Origin: Pleomorphomonas oryzae DSM 16300
GTDB lineage: Bacteria > Pseudomonadota > Alphaproteobacteria > Rhizobiales > Pleomorphomonadaceae
Direction of reading: 5' to 3'
DNA: 64,000 bases
NCBI RefSeq assembly: GCF_000422965.1
Contig: NZ_AUHB01000013.1
Span: 62,001-126,000 of the forward strand
In this document: positions 54,200-61,800 of the stretch, one piece after another
Numbering within the stretch: the first letter of the stretch is position 1
Layout of the letters: each line of letters opens with the position of its first letter
Position numbers and translations under genes: made by a program
The notes under the pieces: model-generated
What the model was told of the DNA's origin: nothing
The model's database searches: none
The model's input: the letters and a program-made list of their open reading frames with translations, nothing else

Positions 54200-55483
54200 T
54201 CAGGCCATGGCCTTGATCGACAGGCTCGACAGGTAGGCTTGGGGATTCTCGGGATCGAAGACCTTGCCGTCGAAGAAGGTCTCGGGGCCGCGCGAGGCCG
54301 TTGCCGGGATATCCGCTGCGGCAATGCCCAGATCCTTGGCGGCGGCGCGCCAGATGTCCTCGCGGTTGACCTTGTCGACCAGCGCCTTGATATCGGTATC
54401 GCCAGGCAGCTTGCCCCAGCGAATGTTCTCGGTGAGGAACCAGCTGTCGTGGCTCTTGAAGGGATAGGAGGCGTGCTCCTTCCAGAACTTCATCTCGAGG
54501 CCGGTGTTCTCGACGACGCGGCCGTTGCCGTAGTTGATGGTGCCCTTGAGGCGGCCGAGCACGTCCTTGGGCGGGACGTTGAACCATTGGCGCTTGCCGA
54601 GGATCGCCGCCATCTCCTCCTTGTTGTCCATGCTGTCGGCCCACTGCTGAGCCTCCATCACCGCCATCAGCAGTGCCTTGGTGGCGTTCGGGTTGGCCTC
54701 GATCCAGTCGGAGCGCAGGGCCAGCGCCTTTTCCGGGTGTCCCTTCCACAGTTCGCCAGTGGTGCAGGCGGTAAAGCCGATGCCCTGGTTGACCAGCTGC
54801 TCGTTCCACGGCTCGCCGACGCAGAAGGCGTCCATGTTGCCGACCTTCATGTTGGCGACCATCTGCGGCGGTGGCACGACGATGGTGGACACATCCTTGT
54901 CGGGGTCGATGCCGCCGGCCGCCAGCCAGTAGCGGATCCAGAGGTCGTGGGTGCCGCCGGGGAAGGTCATGGCAACCTTCACCTCACCGCCGCCGGCCTT
55001 CTTGGCGGCGAAGGCCTCCTTGAGCTTACTCGCATCGAGGCCGACGCCGGTGCCGGCGTAATCCTTGGCCACCGAGATGCCCTGGCTGTCGAGGTTGAGC
55101 CGGGCGACGATGGACATCGGCACCGGCACGCTGTTCTGCGTCACCTTACCGGTAGAGATCAGGTAGGGCATCGGCGTCAGGATATGCGCGCCGTCGATGC
55201 CGTTGGCGGCACCGCCGAGCACCAGGTTGTCGCGTGTGGCGCCCCAGGATGCCTGCTTTGACACCTCGACATTGGGCAGCCCGTATTTGGCGAACAGGCC
55301 CTTTTCCTGCGCGATGATCAGCGGCGCCGCGTCGGTCAGCGCGATATAGCCCAGCTTGACGCCGGTTACTTCCGGGCCGGCCGTGGCGGCGAAGGCGCCG
55401 GAGGGAAAGGCGGTGCGGACGGCGCCGAGCAGGGCCACCGTGGCGGAGGTCTTCAGGATGGAGCGCCGGGAGATATCGGTCAT
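54200..55483 (-). CDS. nrtA: periplasmic nitrate-binding protein NrtA
   Basis: A 427-residue nitrate/nitrite-binding protein (NrtA/CmpA family) with a Tat signal (SRRSILKTSATVALLG). Mature part: VKLGYIALTDAAPLIIAQEKGLF, AHILTPMPYLISTG, MTFPGGTHDLWIRYWLAAGGIDPDKDV (in part) and VGEPWNEQLVNQGIG. The start ATG 55483 lies ~30 bp from the likely leader terminator. It delivers nitrate to NrtBD in the periplasm. It resembles the NasS-like gene upstream, from which it probably shares ancestry. Confidence 0.94.
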   Translation of the reverse strand: MTDISRRSILKTSATVALLGAVRTAFPSGAFAATAGPEVTGVKLGYIALTDAAPLIIAQEKGLFAKYGLPNVEVSKQASWGATRDNLVLGGAANGIDGAHILTPMPYLISTGKVTQNSVPVPMSIVARLNLDSQGISVAKDYAGTGVGLDASKLKEAFAAKKAGGGEVKVAMTFPGGTHDLWIRYWLAAGGIDPDKDVSTIVVPPPQMVANMKVGNMDAFCVGEPWNEQLVNQGIGFTACTTGELWKGHPEKALALRSDWIEANPNATKALLMAVMEAQQWADSMDNKEEMAAILGKRQWFNVPPKDVLGRLKGTINYGNGRVVENTGLEMKFWKEHASYPFKSHDSWFLTENIRWGKLPGDTDIKALVDKVNREDIWRAAAKDLGIAAADIPATASRGPETFFDGKVFDPENPQAYLSSLSIKAMA

Positions 55484-55511
55484 GGGATGCCCTCGAATTT
55501 GGCGGAGCCTG

Positions 55512-55583
55512 AAAAACAAAAAACGTCGCGAAGCTGAGCCGGTCGTGGGATGGGAGGATCCCGCCAGCAGGAGCTTGCGACGT
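55512..55583 (-). terminator. leader terminator upstream of nrtA
   Basis: On the minus strand a stem CGTCGCAAGCT / AGCTTCGCGACG (one bulged G) with a smaller inner hairpin is followed by TTTTTTGTTTTT. It ends ~29 bp before the nrtA start, so it would stop transcription unless antiterminated. Confidence 0.82.
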
Positions 55584-55592
55584 CGATGTCGA

Positions 55593-55646
55593 ATGGAGTG
55601 CGCGCTTCAGAGCGCCCATTGCCTTCAGGTCGCCATTGACCGAGGC
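55593..55646 (-). promoter_or_regulatory. candidate NasT (ANTAR) target hairpins
   Basis: Hairpin 1 (55621-55646): stem GGTC/GACC with hexaloop AATGGC on the minus strand, matching the ANTAR loop rule A at 1 and G at 4; flanks GCCT/AGGC extend it. Hairpin 2 (55593-55620): GCGC/GCGC stem, loop TCTGAA, which has G at 4 but T at 1. Both precede the leader terminator. Confidence 0.55.
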
Positions 55647-55783
55647 AATTCTAGTAAAGCAATAGCCGTGCCACTTGGCCGCAAACTGGAATGGTTCTTG
55701 TTTTCACAGACATTTTGGCAGCTGAAGGCACTGTCGCCTAATTTCGCACCATACGACTTTCTGCTTAAATGGACGCCGATAGC

Positions 55784-57013
55784 CTAGGCAGTTGCACCCT
55801 GATTGGGCGTGATGAAGCTTCGGACATAAGCCTCGAGCTCAGCCGGATCGAAGCTGCGGCCGTCGATGAAGGCATCGGCGACGCCCTCCTCGCAGGGGCT
55901 TTCCGAGAGCCCTAGCGCAGCCGCGTAGAGGTCGGCGCGGAAGGCGGAAGCGGCCGTCGCGGCGGCCTCCGGCGAATAGGCGACCTGCCCCCAGCGGACC
56001 ATCTGGCTGTAGACCCAGAGCGCCTGGGTGGACGATGGGCAATTGGCCGCCGCCCCGTGAAACACGAAATAGTTGGGCACCACGCGCGCGTTGCCCTTGG
56101 CGTCGAGCGCGAACTGGCCGGCCAGCACGCGTTGGATGATATCGACGGGCGCGCCGAGGTTGGCCCCTTGCGCCAGCAGGTCGGCCAGCGCGCCGTGGTT
56201 GGCCGGATCGTCGCACCAGCGGGCCGCAGCGTTCAGCGCCACGATCAGGCGCGAGACGCTGTCGCGGTTGCGATCGGCCCAATCGGGCCGCAACCCGATG
56301 ACCTTCTCCGGCGACGACGCCCAGATGTCTTGCTTGGTGGCGACGATGCGGCCGACGCCCTTTTCCGAGGCGATCATGTTCCACGGCGCGCCGACGCAGA
56401 AGCCGTCGATCGCGCCGGCCGCCAGCGCATCCGAGGTCATGGGCGGCGGTACCACCTCAAGGCGCACGTCGCGGTCCGGGTCGATGCCACCGGCCGCCAG
56501 CCAGTAGCGCAGCTCGTAATTATGGGAGGAATAGGGATAGGTCATGCCGAGCGCCAGCGGCCGCTCGCCGTCACGCCGGCGGGCGGTGATGACGGCCGCC
56601 AATGCCTTGGCGCAATCAAGCGCCCCGGCGTCGTCGGCCAATCCGGTCTGCGCCTGCATGGTCTCGAACAGGCGCGCCGAGAGCGTGATGGCGTTGCCGC
56701 CCCGCCCCAGCACGAAGGGCGCGATGGTCGGCGACGGGTTGGAGCCGAGCTCCAGCATGGCGGCGATCGGCATCGGCGACAGCATGTGCGCCACGTCGAA
56801 CTGCCGGTAAGCCAGGCGGTCGCGGATGTTGGCCCAGGAGACGTCACGCACCAGGTCGAGCGTCAGCCCCTCGCGGGCGGCAAAGCCCAGCTCGGCGGCG
56901 GTGATCAGCACTGAGGCATCGACCAGCGGAATGAAGCCGGCGCGGAGATGCGTCTGCTCGGGCCCGGACGTGATGGCCGGGGCGGCGATATCGGGATGGT
57001 CGATCGTGTTCAT
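55784..57013 (-). CDS. nasS: cytoplasmic nitrate sensor NasS
   Basis: A 409-residue NrtA-like binding protein with no signal peptide, starting MNTIDHPDIAAPA. Motifs FIPLVDASVLITAAELGFAAREGLTL, VAHMLSPMPIAAMLELG and MTYPYSSHNYELRYWLAAGGIDPDRDV (in part) parallel NrtA. Lack of export and the adjacent nasT make it NasS, which binds NasT in the absence of nitrate and frees it when nitrate is present. ATG 57013. A 300-bp leader separates it from nrtA. Confidence 0.92.
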   Translation of the reverse strand: MNTIDHPDIAAPAITSGPEQTHLRAGFIPLVDASVLITAAELGFAAREGLTLDLVRDVSWANIRDRLAYRQFDVAHMLSPMPIAAMLELGSNPSPTIAPFVLGRGGNAITLSARLFETMQAQTGLADDAGALDCAKALAAVITARRRDGERPLALGMTYPYSSHNYELRYWLAAGGIDPDRDVRLEVVPPPMTSDALAAGAIDGFCVGAPWNMIASEKGVGRIVATKQDIWASSPEKVIGLRPDWADRNRDSVSRLIVALNAAARWCDDPANHGALADLLAQGANLGAPVDIIQRVLAGQFALDAKGNARVVPNYFVFHGAAANCPSSTQALWVYSQMVRWGQVAYSPEAAATAASAFRADLYAAALGLSESPCEEGVADAFIDGRSFDPAELEAYVRSFITPNQGATA

Positions 57014-57030
57014 CGCCGTGGGCTCCCAAA

Positions 57031-57074
57031 GCAATTCCAGCAAAAGTGCATCGCGGTTTTGCGTCCGGAATTGC
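57031..57074. repeat. 44-bp palindromic element, copy B
   Basis: Arms GCAATTCC/GGAATTGC around GCAAAA/TTTTGC. Same length and core as the copy at 22105 and with a compensatory C-G to T-A type change in the outer stem. It sits between nasS and nasT. Confidence 0.88.
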
Positions 57075-57086
57075 GTTTAAACAAAC

Positions 57087-57121
57087 GATCAGAGTGCCTC
57101 GGCCAACGAGGCACTCTGATC
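57087..57121 (-). terminator. nasT-nasS hairpin/terminator
   Basis: GATCAGAGTGCCTCG pairs perfectly with CGAGGCACTCTGATC around GCCAA. Downstream on the minus strand follows GTTTGTTTAAA. The arm overlaps the nasT stop codon (57120-57122). It could attenuate transcription between nasT and nasS or be a second palindromic element. Confidence 0.72.
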
Positions 57122-57707
57122 ACATCAGCAGGCCGGCCGCCGTCACCACGGACTGGGCGATATCGGCCAACTTCTTCTTCTCGTTCATGGCTGTCTGACG
57201 CAGCAGCGCGTAGGCCTCCTCTTCGCTGAGGTTGCGAAGCTTCATCAGAATGCCCTTGGCCCGCTCGACCACCTTACGATCCTCCAGCGCCGACTTGGCA
57301 TCGGCCAGCTCCCGCTGCAGGCGGCTGAAGGCGTTGAAGCGGATCACCGCCATGTCGAGGATCGGTTTCACCCGCTCCTTCTTGAGGCCATCGACGATAT
57401 AGGCCGACACGCCGGCCTCCACCGCCGCCTCGATCGACGCCGAATCCGAGCGGTCGACGAACATGGCGATGGGACGGCTGACCGACCGCGTCAGCTGGAA
57501 CAGGTGCTCCATCATGTCGCGATTGGGGTTCTCGATGTCGATGATGATCACGTCCGGCCGCGTCGTCTCGATGACGCGGGCAATGCCGTTCACCGTGTGC
57601 ACGACGGTGACGTGCGCATGCCCGGCCTCCCGCAGCCCATCCTCGATGATGGCCGCGCGGACGGCATTCTCGTCGATCACAAGAATGGTCAGATCGAAGT
57701 GGCTCAT
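57120..57707 (-). CDS. nasT: ANTAR-domain antiterminator NasT
   Basis: A 195-residue response-regulator-like protein: receiver domain ~1-120 (LTILVIDENAVRAAIIEDGL; VIIIDIENPNRDMMEHLF with the Asp site) and a C-terminal ANTAR RNA-binding domain (~130-193: ERAKGILMKLRNLSEEEAYALLRQTAMNEKKKLADIA, in part). It reads nitrate signals from NasS and antiterminates nas transcription by binding leader hairpins. ATG 57707. Probable promoter TATAAT at 57789-57784 is seen on the minus strand but its -35 is weak. Confidence 0.93.
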   Translation of the reverse strand: MSHFDLTILVIDENAVRAAIIEDGLREAGHAHVTVVHTVNGIARVIETTRPDVIIIDIENPNRDMMEHLFQLTRSVSRPIAMFVDRSDSASIEAAVEAGVSAYIVDGLKKERVKPILDMAVIRFNAFSRLQRELADAKSALEDRKVVERAKGILMKLRNLSEEEAYALLRQTAMNEKKKLADIAQSVVTAAGLLM

Positions 57708-57938
57708 GGCCTAGGGATGCCCGACCACGCTCCCAAAGGCAAGCATGAATGGCTAGTTTCTACTCATATCGGCTAACGCCTAAATTATAGGCCAATATTT
57801 GCCGCGATTTCAGGCGAACGACTTCCCACTCACGCGGCAAAGGTCGAGATCGGACTGTCCGGCTTGCCCCCCCCGATTAGGACGACGAGCGCATCGCCGC
57901 GGAGCGCTCGAATTTGCGGCATACTCGAACCGCTTCTC

Positions 57939-58166
57939 CTACTGAATATTATCCTGGGTTCGGTTTCCGCTGTTATCGTATGTGTAGCCCACTACGTTGG
58001 CCCCAGTGTAGTTCGAATACGCATCACCGGCCAAGCGGCCAAGGCTATCATAAGTATAGGTTACGGCGGGAGAGCCCGCCGCTTGGCTACGAGACGCGAC
58101 CAATCCGCCTGCGAGTGCTAACATCACTGAGAGAGTCAACAAGAATAGACGAATATTTCTTTTCAT
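57939..58166 (-). CDS. short secreted RHS/YD-repeat protein
   Basis: A 75-residue protein (ATG 58166, or 58169 one codon earlier) with a signal peptide (IRLFLLTLSVMLALAGGLVA) and about two YD repeats: VTYTYDSLGRLAGDAYSNYTG and VGYTYDNSGNRTQ (quoted in part). AGGGGG before the start is a good ribosome-binding site. The repeats match the RHS family but the length is far too small for a barrel. It may be a remnant or a small secreted protein. It lies between nasT and the RHS toxin locus. Confidence 0.72.
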   Translation of the reverse strand: MKRNIRLFLLTLSVMLALAGGLVASRSQAAGSPAVTYTYDSLGRLAGDAYSNYTGANVVGYTYDNSGNRTQDNIQ

Positions 58167-58254
58167 CATAATACCCCCTAAAAGGACGTCGGGAACTGAG
58201 GCATATAACTTATCCCTTACTCGCGCCCACTGCATCTTTATGATAAAGCGCTAC

Positions 58255-58851
58255 TCAACGCTTGGGTCCATCGTAGTTCTGGACAAGACCTTGTCGCCAA
58301 GAATCAATCAGCTGGCTAAATATATATGGCCCCTCTGAATCAGCTCTGAGTAGAGCCGAGATTGGCTCTGCATACACTCGTTCTAAGCACTCTCGATATT
58401 TCTCAACATCTTCAGATTGACGCAAGGCAATGACGGCGATTTCGTTCCACCTTTCACAGTAGATGCACCACCTCCCTCGATCCGAGGCACTTCCATAAAA
58501 GTCCACGACGTACAACCAACCGCTAGCTGGACCGCCTTCTCGCAACCGAGCGCCATACTCATCCGGCTTTGTCTCGGCGTCGATGAATAACATGTCTGCC
58601 GACCCATATTCTGTCCGTTCCGTTTTGCTGAAATTCAGAAGGCAACAAACCTCCGCTCCCTCCGCGTTCAACAAACCAGCCATGAACGTGGCAAACTCTG
58701 GAATGAATAAGTGATCAGGCTCGAAAAAAAAGAATGCATCCCAGCTGCCAAGAAACACCTGCGCAGGAAAAGATGTCGAAAGATCGATCGAGCTAACCAC
58801 GTGTTCAAACGCGCGTCGCTTTGCTTCCTCGGAAGCACCCGTGCCCGACAT
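58255..58851 (-). CDS. candidate immunity protein for the adjacent RHS toxin
   Basis: A 198-residue soluble protein of unrecognised family with many aromatic residues (GSWDAFFFFEPDHLFIPEFATFMAG, WLYVVDFYGSASDRGRWCIYCERW). ATG 58851 follows a strong AGGAGGAG. It begins 27 bp after the RHS stop on the same strand, the usual place of an immunity gene. Proteins of this kind often neutralise the C-terminal toxin of RHS effectors, but direct evidence is lacking. Confidence 0.65.
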   Translation of the reverse strand: MSGTGASEEAKRRAFEHVVSSIDLSTSFPAQVFLGSWDAFFFFEPDHLFIPEFATFMAGLLNAEGAEVCCLLNFSKTERTEYGSADMLFIDAETKPDEYGARLREGGPASGWLYVVDFYGSASDRGRWCIYCERWNEIAVIALRQSEDVEKYRECLERVYAEPISALLRADSEGPYIFSQLIDSWRQGLVQNYDGPKR

Positions 58852-58878
58852 TTTAATGCTCCTCCTCGTACAAGCTAC

Positions 58879-61800
58879 TCATGGCCCGCCGAGCGAATAT
58901 TTCACGTGGCCACCGTCGGCTCCCAAAAACTCTGCTCCGGCGCGCCCTCCTGCGCTCGTCCGGGGATATATAGTCCACCTATTTGTTCCGTTACTTAAAA
59001 TCGTGCGGCCGTTCACCTGCCCTTGAATCTGATATCCGTTCGCCATCAAGTTCTGCTGAAATTCCGCCGCTCCCACGTCAGTCCGCACATTTGGGGTGAT
59101 GGCTCGTCGCCAGGTGATGGACGTATCATATAGGGACGACTCCCCCACCCACCAACGTGCGGCCGCAGCTGCTTCGAACGCGTCTGAAGTGAAGGTTACA
59201 AGATTGGCAAACTCCCCAATAGGAAGACCCGGAACCACACTTCCAATAGCTTCCGGAATTTCGCGCGGGTGGGTAATCAAGCCGCCGAGGTCGCGCCCCA
59301 CTTGCGGAAAGTTCACGACATCGTACGTCAAGAAGTGACCGACCGTACCCGTTAACAACCCCTCGGGGTCAATCAGATTGGCCGGATCATTCCGAACATA
59401 GGCATAGAGATTGAGACTATCGACCGTCCCGATCGGATCTGGCTGCAGGAAACGGCCGAATACGGGTGAGTAATAACGAGCGTAGTCGTAGTACAGCCCC
59501 GTCTCGGGATCGATGCGCATTCCGGCATATTGGAACGGGGTGCCCGTCACGATCTTGGACACGCCATATGCGGTGTAGGAATGCTTCTCGGTGACTGTCC
59601 CGCTTGCATTGGCGAGCGCCAGTGTCGAACCCTGCGCGTCCAGAAGGTGGAAGCTGCGGGTACCGGCGGCATCCACCGCCGCCAGCGGTTCGTTGTCGTT
59701 GGCGCCGAAAACATGCCTTTGGATCAACGAGCCAGAGGACGAGTACTCGCCAATCATCTCGTTGCCGGCATAAACGAAGCGCGTTGTGGCAGACCCGACG
59801 ACTTTCTTCGTCTGGCGCCCAAGCGGATCGTAGCCGTAAGATGAAAGAAGCGTCGCACTGCCGGCAGCGCATGGGGTTGCCGGCGCCGTAACGGCGCTGC
59901 CCACCTGAGCCAGGCGGTTCAGCGCGTCGTAGCAATAGGCGAATGTTCCGTCATAGCTCAGGTTCCCCGCGCCGTCGTTGGTCAGCGTCGTCGCATTGCG
60001 CTTGGTATATTGATTGAGAGCATTGGCGGTATAGGCGTTGGCACCCGTCGGAAGCGCCGACGGAAGGTAGCTGCTGTCGGTGATCTGAAGGCTTTTGCGT
60101 TGGCGATCCAGATTGTAGGCGTAGGTGAGCCCGATCGCGCCGCCCGTAAGAGTGTGCGTGATCTGCTGTACGTCGCCGGAAGCGGTATAGCCAAAACTGC
60201 CGGTGATCTTGGCCGAACTGCCCGCAGACGTTGCGAGAGACTGAGATGCCCGTTCGGACAATAGGTCATAACCGTAGTGACCAAGACGATATCCGGCGGT
60301 GCCAACGCCCTCGAAGACGTCCGTCAGCCTGTCAAGCGCATCGAAGCTGTAGGTAACCCGGTAGTTGCTTGAGTCAGCGGGCCAATCCAGCTCCGTGCGG
60401 TTACCGACGGCGTCGAGTTTCCAGGAAACGGCCTTTCCATCGGGATTGGTCTCGCCGATCCGGCGGCCGGCACTGTCATACACGAGAGCAAGAGGCGAGG
60501 CATCGGTGCTCAGTTTGGCCTGTAGAAGACGGCTCGAAAGGTCATATCCATATGACGTGGAGCTGGCTGCAGACACCGAAGTGGCACTCAGCGACAAGGT
60601 CAGCGGTCGATTGAGCGCATCGAAAGTCCTGACATGAGAGGCACCACCCCGTGGGTAGTATCCCAGAAGATTGCCATTGGCGTCATAAGTCTTGAAATAG
60701 TCGAAGGCTCCGCCGGGATATGTAATCTTCTGAAGGCGGTCATAGCCATCATACACGTAGCTGGTCAGGTTGTTATTGCCGTCCTTCGACGACGCGATAA
60801 GCCCGTTTTTCGTGTATTTGCGCGTTTCGCGAACGACCGATCCAAGATTCACCGTGATCGAGGGATCGAGCGTGCCAGACACACCGTCCGTGATCGTCGA
60901 TATTCTGGAAAGAATGTCATATGCGTATGTGACTTGACGGCCGCTGCTGCTCGTTACGGTCGATAGACGACGTGTGGTGTCATAGGCAAAGGTCGTCGTC
61001 CGGTTGTCCGGATCGGTGGCCGTCTGAACCTGGTCGTCCAGCGTATAGGTCTTGCCGAATGTCTGATAGGTGAACGGCGAGGTGGAATTGGACCGTCTCT
61101 GAATTGAGATGACGAGCCCGTTGGGATCATACTGATACTTGGTAACGACGTTGGCGATCGGCGCATCCACCTCGGTCAGCTGCCGCAACGCGTTGTAGGT
61201 GTTTGTCGTATGATGGCCGTTGGGGTCTGTGATCCCGTTGATGTCACCATAGGCATCGTAGGTAAAATGGGTCGCGAGATTAAGGTGCGGTGAGGCACCG
61301 TAGTCGCCCGTGATCGTTACGACTTCGTCCGCATGGGTCGGGTCGTAATCGTAACGGGTTGTCCGACCTTCTGGGTCAACGACCGTTTGAGGAAGTCCCT
61401 GTGAAGTGTAAGTGTACGTTGTTTTGGGAACGACGGTGCCCGACAGCCCCGGCTTGGTCACGGCCGGCTGATCCATCTCCGTGAGATTGCCGGTCGTTCC
61501 ATCATACTTATACGTTGTCGTATTGTTGTTTCCGTCAATTGCGGTTTGGACTTGCTCGAAATTCGAGAGCGCCGCCACCGGTTTTACGTAGGTAAATTTC
61601 TGCGTTATCGGAACCGGCGTTGTGCCTGTATTTGGATCAACGGAGCCTGGCTTGGCGATGCGCGTGACCGTTAGCGGATGGGAAAGACGGTCATAGGTGT
61701 AAGTGATCTGGTCGCCTTCAGCCTGGGTTTGAATACTCAGCCTCTGCTGCCCGTCGTATTGGAATGAAGTTACATTGTTGAAGTGGGAGCTCGAACCGAA

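Noticed and set aside
57830-57922. 30-codon minus-strand frame containing a C8 homopolymer
   Set aside because: Too short, no ribosome-binding site, and no conserved features; not called as a gene.
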